A stretch of 64,000 bases of DNA from JABMRF01 sp964584985 (GCA_964584985.1 CAZPBK010000003.1:11284-75283), one strand, 5' to 3'; shown: positions 31,107-39,704, numbered from the stretch's first letter. Numbers and translations: made by a program. The notes: generated from the letters alone by a model not told the origin.

Positions 31107-32756
31107 TTACATCATTCCCGGCATACCGCCCATGGCCGCTGGATTGGGTGCTCCGGCTCCGCCACCTGATTCTTCCTTTTCTTCGGGATCATCGGTAACT
31201 ACGCATTCAGTGGTTAGGAACATGGCGGAAATGGAAGCGGCGTTTTGTAAGGCTGAACGAGTCACTTTGGTCGGATCAATAATTCCGGCTTCCATTAAAT
31301 CTTCGTAAGAATTTTTGGCCGCATTGTAGCCAACATTGCCTTCAGCCTGTTTGACTTTTTCCGCGATAACCGAACCTTCCTGTCCGGCATTTTCAGCAAT
31401 TTGTTTAATAGGGATTTCCAAAGCGTTTTGAAGAATTTTTATGCCGATTTTTTCTTCATCATTGACTTCTACGTTTGCTAAGATGCTTTTGGCCTTTAGT
31501 AGCGCTACGCCACCACCCGGAACAATGCCTTCTTCAACCGCGGCTTTGGTGGCATTGATAGCGTCTTCAATTCTTAATTTTATTTCTTGCATTTCAGTTT
31601 CAGTAGCCGCTCCTACGCGAATAACGGCAACACCACCGGCCAATTTGGCCAAGCGTTCTTTTAATTTATTTTTATCAAAATCAGAGTTGGCGTTTTCTAT
31701 CTCGGCCTTGATTCTGGAAACTCGTTGTTCCACAGCTTGCTTGTCACCGCGACCTTCCACAATAGTGCAGTTTTCTTTGGTGGCCACCACTTTATTGGCT
31801 TGACCCAGCATGTCCATTTCCGTATTTTCCAGTTTAAGTCCGACTTCTTCGGAAATAACTTTTCCACCGGTCAGATCAGCAATGTCTTGAAGCATTTCTT
31901 TGCGACTATCACCAAAGCCTGGCGCTTTCACCGCCAAAGTATTAAAAGCGCCTCTGATTTTATTTACCACCAAGGTGGCCAAGGCTTCGCCTTCAATATC
32001 TTCGGCAATTATTACCAAGTCTTTTTTACCGGTTTCGCTTAGTTTTTCAAGTAAGGGCAGAATTTCATTAATTGAAGAAATCTTTTTGTCGGTTATTAAG
32101 ATATGGGCGTCTTTAAATTCAGCTTCCATTCTTTCAGTATTGGTAACCATATATGGAGAAACATAACCGTTATCAAATTGCATACCTTGAACCACTTCCT
32201 TTTCTATGCCAAAACTTTGTGATTCTTCCACGGTAATAACACCATCATTGCCCACTTCATTCATGGCTTCGGCAATGATTTTGCCCAGTTTGGCGTCATT
32301 GGCGGAAATGGAAGCTACTTGAGTGATTTCTTCGGCATTGGAAATCGGTTTGGATATTTTTGTTTTTAATTCCTCCACAATGGAGTTAACACCTTTTTCA
32401 ATGCCGGCTTTGATCTGCATGGGGCTGGCTCCGGCACTGACATTTTTTAAGCCTTCGGTAATAATGGCTCTAGTCAAAATGGTGGCTGTGGTTGTTCCAT
32501 CTCCGGCGTTATCATTGGTTTTGTTAGCCACTTCTTTAACCAGTTCAGCCCCCACATTTTCAATTTTATCCTTTAATTCAATTTCTTTGGCAATGGTTAC
32601 TCCGTCATTAACAATTTGTGGAGAACCAAAACCTTTATCCAGAACAACATTGCGACCTTTTGGACCAAGAGTAACTTTTACGGCATCAGCTAATTTGTCC
32701 ACTCCGGCTTTTAGTGCTTTTCTGGCTTCTTCGTCAAAAATTATTTGTTTGCTCAT
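31107..32756 (-). CDS. groL: Chaperonin GroEL (60 kDa)
   Basis: The 549-residue protein is full length from MSKQIIFDEEARKALKAG to the Gly-Met-rich tail GGMPGMM. The ATP-binding blocks are present: TLGPKGRNVVLDKGFG, NDGVTIAKEIEL and NAGDGTTTATILTRA. GroEL forms the double-ring folding chamber with GroES. It lies behind groES, from which it is separated in the assembly by a 100-N gap placed three bases before its start codon. Confidence 0.98.
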   Translation of the reverse strand: MSKQIIFDEEARKALKAGVDKLADAVKVTLGPKGRNVVLDKGFGSPQIVNDGVTIAKEIELKDKIENVGAELVKEVANKTNDNAGDGTTTATILTRAIITEGLKNVSAGASPMQIKAGIEKGVNSIVEELKTKISKPISNAEEITQVASISANDAKLGKIIAEAMNEVGNDGVITVEESQSFGIEKEVVQGMQFDNGYVSPYMVTNTERMEAEFKDAHILITDKKISSINEILPLLEKLSETGKKDLVIIAEDIEGEALATLVVNKIRGAFNTLAVKAPGFGDSRKEMLQDIADLTGGKVISEEVGLKLENTEMDMLGQANKVVATKENCTIVEGRGDKQAVEQRVSRIKAEIENANSDFDKNKLKERLAKLAGGVAVIRVGAATETEMQEIKLRIEDAINATKAAVEEGIVPGGGVALLKAKSILANVEVNDEEKIGIKILQNALEIPIKQIAENAGQEGSVIAEKVKQAEGNVGYNAAKNSYEDLMEAGIIDPTKVTRSALQNAASISAMFLTTECVVTDDPEEKEESGGGAGAPNPAAMGGMPGMM

Positions 32757-32759
32757 ATT

Positions 32760-32859
32760 NNNNNNNNNNNNNNNNNNNNNNNNNNNNNNNNNNNNNNNNN
32801 NNNNNNNNNNNNNNNNNNNNNNNNNNNNNNNNNNNNNNNNNNNNNNNNNNNNNNNNNNN
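32760..32859. other. Assembly gap of 100 N
   Basis: An exact 100-N run between groES and groL. The round length indicates a scaffold placeholder, so the real distance is unknown. It removes the second half of groES. Confidence 0.95.
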
Positions 32860-32993
32860 GGACCAACGGCGATTACTTCGCCTTTTTCCGGTTTTTCTTT
32901 GTCTACCGTATCGGGCAGGATAATACCCGAGGAGGTTTTTTCTTCTTCGGTCAAGGGTTTGACCACTACATGATCATTGATTGGTTTAAGCAT
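32860..32993 (-). CDS. groS: Co-chaperonin GroES, N-terminal part
   Basis: The visible 44 residues read MLKPINDHVVVKPLTEEEKTS followed by GIILPDTVDKEKPEKGEVIAVG, which is the N-terminal half of GroES with the mobile loop that contacts GroEL. The rest of the protein, usually about 95 residues, falls in the N gap. It is the first gene of groESL and starts behind a long leader with no Shine-Dalgarno site. Confidence 0.93.
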
Positions 32994-33026
32994 ATTTTGT
33001 TTAACAGATTCAACCCGGTAAAGATA

Positions 33027-33046
33027 TTGAAATTCATAAATTTCAA
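33027..33046 (-). promoter_or_regulatory. Hairpin in the groESL leader
   Basis: TTGAAATT and AATTTCAA form a perfect 8-bp AU-rich stem with a 4-nt loop, 34 bp before the groES start. It is too weak for a terminator; RNA stability or a temperature effect is possible. Confidence 0.35.
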
Positions 33047-33085
33047 TTTTCTCAACTACGGGATTGAAGTCTTTGGTTAATTTTC

Positions 33086-33121
33086 TAAGGTATCTTACCT
33101 TAAATTAATGAAAATTGTCAA
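33086..33121 (-). promoter_or_regulatory. groESL promoter with an overlapping inverted-repeat operator
   Basis: TTGACA (33116-33121) and TAAGAT (33092-33097) are 18 bp apart on the minus strand. A perfect inverted repeat, TAAGGTA-3-TACCTTA (33086-33102), covers the -10 box. There is no CIRCE element of the TTAGCACTC type. A heat-shock or stress repressor could bind here; which one is not known. Confidence 0.6.
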
Positions 33122-33188
33122 CTGATGTTTTTTAAAAAAACATAAAATTCCGATTTTGTGGAATTTTAAATTAAAAAATAATTGTTTA

Positions 33189-33593
33189 TTACAGTTTTTT
33201 TGTTTCCAAATATTGTTTAACAACCGGTCGGATATTGGGCGCGCAGTCAGAGGGGAGTTTGTTGATATTAAACCAATTCCAGTCAATAATGTCTTTTCCG
33301 GGTTTGATCTTGTTTGTTTTTTTAGCCAAAAAATGGATCAATAAAATTACTGTTTTCGGAGAACCCGGTTTTTTAATCAACATTGGTTTGAGCGGTTTTA
33401 TAATATCCAAATCAACTCCAAGTTCTTCTTTGGCTTCTCGGCAACAAGCGTATTGCAAAGGATCTTTTTTCTTCAAATCGCTTGATTCCACCTTCCCGCC
33501 GATAAATTTCCAAAAATTATCATGACCGTGTTTGGCCAAAAGAACTTTGTTTTTTTCAATAATAACCGGTCCGGAAGCAATAAGGCAATTCAT
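33189..33593 (-). CDS. Nudix hydrolase
   Basis: The 134-residue protein has a Nudix box with GGKVES at about 32-37 and REAKEELGV at 52-60, giving the metal-binding REx2EE core. The spacing between the two parts is about six residues longer than in the canonical Gx5Ex7REUxEExGU pattern. Nudix enzymes cleave nucleoside diphosphates linked to another group; the substrate cannot be assigned. It follows the O-antigen-ligase-like gene by 3 bp. Confidence 0.88.
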   Translation of the reverse strand: MNCLIASGPVIIEKNKVLLAKHGHDNFWKFIGGKVESSDLKKKDPLQYACCREAKEELGVDLDIIKPLKPMLIKKPGSPKTVILLIHFLAKKTNKIKPGKDIIDWNWFNINKLPSDCAPNIRPVVKQYLETKKL

Positions 33594-33596
33594 ATT

Positions 33597-34916
33597 TTAT
33601 TTTGTGTGGTTATTTGTTAATGGTGTAGGATCAAGACGCCAAAGAGCGAACAAGAAAGCGGTCAGTAAGATTCCTGACCAAAAACTCCAAAAATAATGAT
33701 CAAATCCGGCCAAAACCAGTAACAGAAGCCAAGCAGTCAGCGCAATGATTTGTTTTGGATTTTTTTGGCGGATATTTTTCAGCTGACAAAGTGAGAAAAA
33801 AAGCAAAATAATGATGACGGCCAGGCCAAAAAGCCCGAGTTCGGCCAAAAGCAAAATATAAGTATTGTGTACCGGTTGGATCTGCCAGGCCGGTTTTTGC
33901 GGATAAAGTTTTTGTAGTTCAACCACATAATTTGCCGGGCCCGCGCCGAGCGGAAAAGATTTTTTTATAATTTCAGCTGATTCTTTGAACTGTTCAATTC
34001 TGGTGGAGTTTGACTGCTGTTCAATGCGGCCTTGACTTAGAGCTCTGGTAAATATTAACTGTGGAAAAGAAACGGAAAAAATTACAAAGATAAACAAGGT
34101 GATTAGGGCGAACTTGGAAATGTTTTTGGAAAAGGTTTTTTTCTTTCCGGCTAAAAAGCCCAGCAAAATAATAAAAAGTAAAAAACCGTAAATACCGGCT
34201 CGTGATAAGGTGGTCAAAAGTCCGATGAAATTTATAACGAAAAGCAGGCGCAGGATTTTTTGTTGTTTCTGGGATTTTACCAGGCTGTATAAAGCAATGG
34301 TTAAGAGAAGTCCGATAGCTAAAAATCCGGCCAGCATATTGGGATGGGGAAATGAGCCAAAACTGCGCAGCCAGCGAATTCCGTTGGTTTCAACTACCGG
34401 CGTACCCAATTTTTCCGGTAATTGTCCGGCCATGCCCAGCCATTTGTTGGCAAGGACTTTTTGTTCAATAAATTGTTGAATGGCTAAAACCGATTGTAAG
34501 GAGGCGGCCAGAATCAAACTCCAGAATATTTTGTTGGTTTTTGGTTTGAAAAATAAAATTACTAAAATCAGTGCCACGGCCATAATCAACCAATTGAATT
34601 TTTGCCAAGCCAAACCCGGTTCAGTCGACAAAAAACAAGTTAAAACCAAATATAAAACCAAAACCAGAGCCGTTCCGGCGGCGATCCGATTTTTCTTTAA
34701 GGCTTTTTTGTTTTTTGTTAGGAAAAAAGTTAAATAACCTAAACTGAATAAAATAATCAGCCCCAAAAGAATTTGGGTAAAATAAAGGCTTAAATTGGCG
34801 TATTCCCATTTTTGGTTATTTAAAAAACCGGGTTGATAAATCCAACGGGTTTGCCAGGGAATCAAAAAGATCAAAGCGTAGATTAAATAATGAATGATTT
34901 TTTTCAGATTTAGCAT
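33597..34916 (-). CDS. O-antigen ligase/polymerase-like membrane protein
   Basis: About 439 residues from MLNLKKIIHYLIYAL; an in-frame ATG 19 codons upstream is less likely. It has roughly a dozen membrane helices and a large extracytoplasmic loop with SFPLGAGPANYVVELQ and PVHNTYILLLAELGLFG, the signature region of the Wzy_C/O-antigen-ligase family. Members join sugar repeats to lipid or to one another at the outer face of the membrane. Here it probably builds a surface polysaccharide or glycosylates surface proteins. Confidence 0.85.
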   Translation of the reverse strand: MLNLKKIIHYLIYALIFLIPWQTRWIYQPGFLNNQKWEYANLSLYFTQILLGLIILFSLGYLTFFLTKNKKALKKNRIAAGTALVLVLYLVLTCFLSTEPGLAWQKFNWLIMAVALILVILFFKPKTNKIFWSLILAASLQSVLAIQQFIEQKVLANKWLGMAGQLPEKLGTPVVETNGIRWLRSFGSFPHPNMLAGFLAIGLLLTIALYSLVKSQKQQKILRLLFVINFIGLLTTLSRAGIYGFLLFIILLGFLAGKKKTFSKNISKFALITLFIFVIFSVSFPQLIFTRALSQGRIEQQSNSTRIEQFKESAEIIKKSFPLGAGPANYVVELQKLYPQKPAWQIQPVHNTYILLLAELGLFGLAVIIILLFFSLCQLKNIRQKNPKQIIALTAWLLLLVLAGFDHYFWSFWSGILLTAFLFALWRLDPTPLTNNHTK

Positions 34917-35053
34917 AAAGTAAAAAGTTTTTGTTTTCACTGGTATTATAGGTTTTTTAGCCGGCTTTGGCAATTTTCATTGACTTTTTTATTAAACTTG
35001 GTAAGTTAAAATGAAGTATGTTTCTTGACAATTACAACTAAAAGGAGAATAAA

Positions 35054-35389
35054 ATGGAAACAGATTTGTCAAAGACCGTTTTTTCTAGAAGAAAACTTTT
35101 TATTAAGCTTTTACCCAGGATATTACCCATGATAGCTTGTTATCTGTTGCTTGTCCTGATGAGTCCGCCACAATTAATAGGTGAAAGTTTTGGTGGTTAT
35201 TTTTTTGCCGGTCTTTATTGGCTCATAGTGATTTTTTCTTTTTTCGGTATTTTTTTTGGCGCTTTTTTACTTTTTCACAATCTGTACAAGGGAGAATTTT
35301 ACAAGGGCGTTTTGTGGGGCTTTGTCTTTTTTATCTCGCTGATTGCCCTTTTTGGCTCTAGCTACTTTTTCCTTTTTTCTTGCTACTAA
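35054..35389 (+). CDS. Three-helix membrane orphan
   Basis: A 111-residue hydrophobic protein with three predicted membrane helices (about 18-36, 46-70 and 82-107) and a short basic start. No family is recognised. Shine-Dalgarno AAAAGGAG precedes the ATG. It is the first of three tandem orphans with the same kind of leader, the third of which is cut by an assembly gap. Confidence 0.6.
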   Translation: METDLSKTVFSRRKLFIKLLPRILPMIACYLLLVLMSPPQLIGESFGGYFFAGLYWLIVIFSFFGIFFGAFLLFHNLYKGEFYKGVLWGFVFFISLIALFGSSYFFLFSCY

Positions 35390-35454
35390 AAGGCCTGGCC
35401 AAAATATGGAGCTAAAACAGTTTGTTGTTTAAGAGCAAACAAAAGGAGGAAAAC

Positions 35455-35580
35455 ATGTCCAATTCCTTGATTGCTTTTTTTTCGGTGGCTTTGTTTCCGG
35501 CTTGTTTATCACTTGTTTTTTGGCTGGTTTATCTTCGTGATTTGAACAAAGAGAGCAAAGTCTTGCAGGTTTTTTTATGA
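35455..35580 (+). CDS. 41-residue single-pass membrane orphan
   Basis: A short gene begins behind AAAAGGAGGAAAAC with an ideal spacing to ATG. The product has one membrane helix (about 5-26, with FFSVALFPACLSLVFWLVYL) and a short charged tail ending in a TGA stop. It is likely real because of the strong ribosome-binding site and its place between two similar units. Function unknown. Confidence 0.5.
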   Translation: MSNSLIAFFSVALFPACLSLVFWLVYLRDLNKESKVLQVFL

Positions 35581-35592
35581 AGTTTTGTTTTA

Positions 35593-35621
35593 TTGACAAG
35601 ATTTCTTTATTATAATAATGT
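35593..35621 (+). promoter_or_regulatory. Promoter of the truncated orphan at 35666
   Basis: TTGACA, 17 bp, TAATGT, about 45 bp ahead of the ATG. Confidence 0.5.
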
Positions 35622-35665
35622 AGTAGGAAGTTATTTTTAATTGATAATTGTAAAAGGAGGAGTGC

Positions 35666-35676
35666 ATGGACTATTT
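35666..35676 (+). CDS. Truncated orphan cut by the assembly gap
   Basis: An ATG behind AAAAGGAGGAGTGC opens a reading frame whose first codons are Met-Asp-Tyr; it enters the N gap after 11 bases. The promoter and Shine-Dalgarno site match those of the other orphan genes here, so a third tandem member is likely. Nothing can be said of the product. Confidence 0.4.
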
Positions 35677-35776
35677 NNNNNNNNNNNNNNNNNNNNNNNN
35701 NNNNNNNNNNNNNNNNNNNNNNNNNNNNNNNNNNNNNNNNNNNNNNNNNNNNNNNNNNNNNNNNNNNNNNNNNNNN
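35677..35776. other. Assembly gap of 100 N
   Basis: A second placeholder of exactly 100 N, inside a cluster of small orphans. The true sequence and length are unknown. Confidence 0.95.
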
Positions 35777-35790
35777 TCGGAGGAATTTTT

Positions 35791-36717
35791 TTATTGGAGA
35801 TTTTTTGTTTTGTTAATCCAGTTTTGGCGGTATTGTTGTCTTTTGTCTTTATCGTGAAATTTAAGTATTTGATCGTTTATAACCACATTGGTATTATTTT
35901 GTTCGGCTGATTTTTTTAGATTGTCGGGTAAACGGTTTAATTGAAGTTTTTTAAAAAAAGATTCCAAAAGGTTTCCAAAGTTTTTGTTGGAAAACTTGTT
36001 AGATGTTTTTGTTTGTTGGGGCGACTTTTTTAACATCCAGCGGTTTTTGGGTGGAATAAATTCAAGATTAGGTAGATATTTATTTAACCAAGAATTTTTT
36101 TGATAAAAGGTTTCAATGATTTGTTTTTGGTCGTAAACGGGAAAAAATTGTTTTATCCAGTAAAAAAAATGTATATCTTCGTGATAAGCGTATTTTTGGA
36201 AATTCAGATTGTTTTCAGTCACATAAAAACTTAAGCATATTTTATTATTGTGTTTTTTCGGGGTCGGTCGTTTAACACAAAGCATCATTAGAATTGTAGA
36301 GAAAAGGCGTGTGGTCCAAATCTTATTTTGTGCCGTGATTATAGCCAAGTCTATGTCGCTTTTTTTTCGGGGATTGTAATAAGCCAAATTGTTACAAATA
36401 AAAATTCCTTTGACCGAAGGTAGTTTTGAGATTAGCCAAAGATATTTTTTAGCTTTTTTTATTTTTTTTTGTGCCAAAAGGTATTTGTTTTTTCTGGAGG
36501 AAACAATGTCATATTTTACTTTTACAAAATAAAAACCTCGGCTGTAGCCGATGGTTTTTTGTTGAGCCATTTCCTTCAGTTGTTTTTTAACCTGCGAAAA
36601 GGAGTATTTTTTTTGGGGACGGTAGAGATTTTTATATACTTCCAAGGCGGTTAAAGGAAATTTGAAAATTATAAAATAATTCAAGGTTTTTAAAATTGTT
36701 TTTTCCAACTCGGACAT
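35791..36717 (-). CDS. Nucleotidyltransferase-fold protein
   Basis: The 308-residue protein has an N-terminal helical or winged region (about 1-90) and then a nucleotidyltransferase-like core with KGIFICNNLAYYNPRKKSDIDLAIIT, where DIDL supplies two metal-binding acids. The usual glycine-serine start of the motif (GS) is replaced, so activity is uncertain. Such proteins are common in CPR genomes near polysaccharide genes. It is followed on the same strand by no clear partner; a PRC-barrel gene lies 6 bp upstream. Confidence 0.65.
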   Translation of the reverse strand: MSELEKTILKTLNYFIIFKFPLTALEVYKNLYRPQKKYSFSQVKKQLKEMAQQKTIGYSRGFYFVKVKYDIVSSRKNKYLLAQKKIKKAKKYLWLISKLPSVKGIFICNNLAYYNPRKKSDIDLAIITAQNKIWTTRLFSTILMMLCVKRPTPKKHNNKICLSFYVTENNLNFQKYAYHEDIHFFYWIKQFFPVYDQKQIIETFYQKNSWLNKYLPNLEFIPPKNRWMLKKSPQQTKTSNKFSNKNFGNLLESFFKKLQLNRLPDNLKKSAEQNNTNVVINDQILKFHDKDKRQQYRQNWINKTKNLQ

Positions 36718-36723
36718 AAAAAA

Positions 36724-37029
36724 TTATTTTTCCAATTCGGAATTCAATGTGGCCGCCGTATGTGTTCGGGGTTGTGGTCTTTTACTTTGTTTTATTTGCG
36801 TGGATTCTACATTATCTTCAACAATAATTTTTTTATTGTTTATTTCTAGTATTTGTTCCGGAGCAATTAAAAGTTTTGGTGATTTGGCCAATAAAATCTT
36901 TTTGCGAACTTGGTATTTAACCACTTGGTGTGTGGAGGTGTTTATCTCTAAATTAGCGATTTTACCCAATTTTTGTGAATTTTTGGTGACTACGGGCAAT
37001 TTTTTTAATTTTTTAAGCAAAATTCTCAT
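36724..37029 (-). CDS. PRC-barrel domain protein
   Basis: The 101-residue protein has a PRC-barrel-like beta-domain (about 12-75: LPVVTKNSQKLGKIANLEI and so on to KKIIVEDNV) with a charged tail. PRC barrels bind RNA-processing partners or photosynthetic proteins; this small stand-alone type is of unknown role in CPR bacteria. It lies between yidC and the nucleotidyltransferase-like gene on the same strand, with gaps of 25 and 6 bp. Confidence 0.7.
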   Translation of the reverse strand: MRILLKKLKKLPVVTKNSQKLGKIANLEINTSTHQVVKYQVRKKILLAKSPKLLIAPEQILEINNKKIIVEDNVESTQIKQSKRPQPRTHTAATLNSELEK

Positions 37030-37054
37030 ATAAAAGTTTTAAATTCACTGAATA

Positions 37055-37891
37055 CTATTTTCCGGAAATTTGTTTTTGCTCTTTTTCTTTAGAAGGTTTT
37101 TGTTTTATGTTTTCTGATTCTTTCTTGTTATTTTTGTCTGTATTGTTTTTTGGAGGAATAACTTCTGCTTTGTCATCTGAGTTCTTGGTCTTTTTAAAAA
37201 CCAGTTTTTGTTGAAGAGTGGTTAAAATGGTGGTCAAGAACCAGTAAAAGGTCAATCCGGCCGGTAGGCTCATCCCGATCAAAATGGTCATAAAAGGCAT
37301 AAAGTATTGCATACTTTTGTTCATATTGGCCATAACCGATTCATCTTTGGCTCCTTTGGATTTCATTTTTGGTTTTTTAGAGCTTAGCATTTGTGTCTGC
37401 AAGTATTGTCCGGCTCCCGCCAAAATAGCCAGAGCCAGACTTGGTACGGCCATATCAATAATTCCGAAAGCCAGGGTATCAATATGTCCCGGGTTTTGAA
37501 CAAAAGGATAAAGCAAATCAAAGTTTTCCGTGGTTAGTCCGACGCGAAAAGCCTGATAAACCGCGATTAAAAACGGGAATTGTAGCAAAAGAGGCAAGCA
37601 AGAAGAAAGCGGATTGACTTTTTGATCGCGATAAAGTTTCATGGTTTCCGCGGCAATTTTTTCTTTGTCGTCTTTGTATTGTTTTTTTATTTTTTCCAGT
37701 TTTGGCTGAAGCTCTTGCATCACTTTTTGTGATTTTACCGCTTGCCAGCTGAGTGGTAGCAAAACTAATTTGATACAAACGGTTAAAACAATAATCGCCA
37801 AACCAATGTCATTTCCCGGAACGGTGTTGTACAAAAAGATTAGAAAATTATAAATTGGTTCGTAAAGAACTGTGTTGAATAATTCAATCAT
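37055..37891 (-). CDS. yidC: YidC/Oxa1 membrane-protein insertase
   Basis: The 278-residue protein is of the short type without the large periplasmic domain. It has the conserved first helix region NDIGLAIIVLTVCIKLVLLPLSWQAVKSQKVMQELQPKLEKIKKQYKDD, the hydrophobic groove helices and SLPAGLTFYWFLTTILTTLQQ near the C-terminus. A Lys/Glu/Asn-rich tail of about 50 residues follows and may bind ribosomes. It inserts membrane proteins with or without SecYEG. It lies behind nusA. Confidence 0.96.
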   Translation of the reverse strand: MIELFNTVLYEPIYNFLIFLYNTVPGNDIGLAIIVLTVCIKLVLLPLSWQAVKSQKVMQELQPKLEKIKKQYKDDKEKIAAETMKLYRDQKVNPLSSCLPLLLQFPFLIAVYQAFRVGLTTENFDLLYPFVQNPGHIDTLAFGIIDMAVPSLALAILAGAGQYLQTQMLSSKKPKMKSKGAKDESVMANMNKSMQYFMPFMTILIGMSLPAGLTFYWFLTTILTTLQQKLVFKKTKNSDDKAEVIPPKNNTDKNNKKESENIKQKPSKEKEQKQISGK

Positions 37892-37972
37892 ATGAATTTT
37901 TGAAGATAGTTAAATAAGATTTATAAAACGGTCGGAATTATTCCGTTGCCGGTGAGCTTGCTTGCTCTAATA

Positions 37973-39424
37973 TTATTTTTTATTTTCAGTATTTTTATTG
38001 TTTTTCTTATTCTCTTGTTCTTCTTTATTTTCTTTTTTGTCTTCTGAGTCTTCAGCTTCCTTTTTGTCATTGTTTTTTTCCTGCTTTTCATTTTTTGATT
38101 CTTCTTCCTCTTCTTTGTCTTTGGTTTTTTCTTCTTTTTGTTCTTCCTTGTTTTCGGTTTTTTTCTCCGATAGATCTTCCTCGGTGATTTTTTCTCCGGT
38201 TTCTTGTTCTTGGATATTAATTTCCCAGCCAGTAAGAGTGGAAGCCAAGCGAACATTTTGTCCGGCTCGGCCGATGGTTAAAGAAAGCTGATCCTGAGGT
38301 ACAACCACAGTGGCCTCTTTTGTTTTTTCGTCAAGTTCCACATTGGTTATTTTGGCCGGTAAAAGTGCGTTGGAAATATATTTTATAGGATCTTCATCAT
38401 ATTCAATAATATCAATTTTTTCACCGTGCAATTCGCTGATAATGGTTTGAATTCTGGCCCCCCGTTGGCCGATACAAGAACCGATCGGGTCAATACTTTC
38501 ATCTTCGGTGTGAACGGCGATTTTGGTTCGGCTACCGGCTTCTCTGGCAATGCCTTTGATTTCAATCACTCCGTTGGCTATTTCCGGGATTTCCAAACTG
38601 AAGAGATTAATTACTATATCCGGATGAGCTCGGGAAACAATTATTTCCGGACCTCGGGTGGTTAAGCTAACACTGAGAAGATAAACTTTGACTCGATCGC
38701 CGATTTTGAATTTTTCTCCACGAATTTGTTCTTGTCTTGGCAAAATAGCTGAAGCCTTGTTCATGTCAATGATTACATTTCCACCTTCAAATTTTTGAAC
38801 CATTCCGGTAAGTATCTCTCCCTCTTTTTCTTTGAATTCTTGATAGATGATGTTTCTTTCGGATTCTCTTAATCTTTGGATAATTACCTGTTTAGCGGTT
38901 TGAGCGGCCATGCGTCCGAAATCTCCGGGAATTTCCAGTTCTGTTCGCACTTCATCCCCAATTTTATATGATTTATCAATATTTTTGGCTTCGGAAACTT
39001 GAATCATGGTTCTTGGATTGAATTTTCTTTTTTCTTCTTCCTCGTCTTCGTTTTCATCCTTTTCCTCGTTTTTTTCTTTTTCTTGTTCTTTTTGTTCTTG
39101 CTTTTCCTGTTTTATCTCTTTTAATTCTTCTGCCGTAATTTCTCCGCTGGCTAGTTTTTCCTTAAGCTCTTCTCTTTCTTTTTTTATTTTTTCCATTTCT
39201 TCAATTTCTTCGGGGGTAAGGTCTTCCACCACTTCCTTGACATCAAAAATGTTGGTTTCTCCGGTTTCCAAATCATATTCGGCTTGAATGTTTTGGGTTT
39301 TGTCGCCAAAATCCTTTCTGTAGGCGGCGGCCAAAGCGGAATTAATGGTTTCCATGACGGAATCTTCCGACAGACCCTTTTCCGCACAAATTTGTTTAAT
39401 CGCGGTTTTGATCGGATTGTCCAT
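37973..39424 (-). CDS. nusA: Transcription termination/antitermination factor NusA with charged insertions
   Basis: The 483-residue protein has the NusA N-terminal domain interrupted by an acidic/basic insertion (about 80-140, EK-rich), an S1 domain (about 205-270), and two KH domains (about 285-415) with GSCIGQRGARIQTI and LTIGRAGQNVRLAS. A highly acidic tail (about 425-483) ends it. NusA binds RNA polymerase and stimulates pausing and hairpin termination. A hairpin at the very start of its own leader suggests autoregulation. The charged insertion is unusual for the family. Confidence 0.96.
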   Translation of the reverse strand: MDNPIKTAIKQICAEKGLSEDSVMETINSALAAAYRKDFGDKTQNIQAEYDLETGETNIFDVKEVVEDLTPEEIEEMEKIKKEREELKEKLASGEITAEELKEIKQEKQEQKEQEKEKNEEKDENEDEEEEKRKFNPRTMIQVSEAKNIDKSYKIGDEVRTELEIPGDFGRMAAQTAKQVIIQRLRESERNIIYQEFKEKEGEILTGMVQKFEGGNVIIDMNKASAILPRQEQIRGEKFKIGDRVKVYLLSVSLTTRGPEIIVSRAHPDIVINLFSLEIPEIANGVIEIKGIAREAGSRTKIAVHTEDESIDPIGSCIGQRGARIQTIISELHGEKIDIIEYDEDPIKYISNALLPAKITNVELDEKTKEATVVVPQDQLSLTIGRAGQNVRLASTLTGWEINIQEQETGEKITEEDLSEKKTENKEEQKEEKTKDKEEEEESKNEKQEKNNDKKEAEDSEDKKENKEEQENKKNNKNTENKK

Positions 39425-39502
39425 ATTTTTTATTTGGCGTTGATTTTAAATTATTTTAATTAATTTCAAAAGCAACGCATTTTGTAGTTATTATTAAGAT
39501 AT

Positions 39503-39532
39503 AAAAAAGGCTAGTTTATTATCTAAACTAGC
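39503..39532 (-). promoter_or_regulatory. 5' hairpin with T-run in the nusA leader
   Basis: GCTAGTTTA and TAAACTAGC form a perfect 9-bp stem with a 5-nt loop, followed by six T, only 2 to 5 bases downstream of the expected transcription start. Its position fits an early attenuator or a protective 5' stem. NusA itself favours termination at such hairpins, so negative feedback is plausible but unproven. Confidence 0.55.
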
Positions 39533-39540
39533 TTGTCCAA

Positions 39541-39569
39541 ATAATAGCATCTTGTTTGAAAAAAGTCAA
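39541..39569 (-). promoter_or_regulatory. Promoter of nusA
   Basis: TTGACT, 17 bp, TATTAT on the minus strand, immediately ahead of the leader hairpin. Confidence 0.65.
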
Positions 39570-39639
39570 AGATTTGGCAAATCCAAAGCTTGCCAAAAAT
39601 AAAAGATTGTGTTAAGCTGAGGTCAGTTTAATAAATAAA

Positions 39640-39704
39640 GGATATTCTGCAGAAAGACCGTTGATTTTAGTAAACTTAAATTAAGCTAAAATTACAGAAT
39701 ATCC
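39640..39704 (+). promoter_or_regulatory. Structured leader of rpsF (possible S6:S18 binding site)
   Basis: GGATATTCTG and CAGAATATCC form a perfect 10-bp stem that closes a 45-nt region with an inner stem (ATTTTAG/CTAAAAT). It lies 14 bp ahead of the rpsF start. In several bacteria the S6:S18 complex binds a leader stem with a bulged CCG to repress its own operon; CCG occurs inside and just after this stem. This is a candidate only. Confidence 0.5.
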
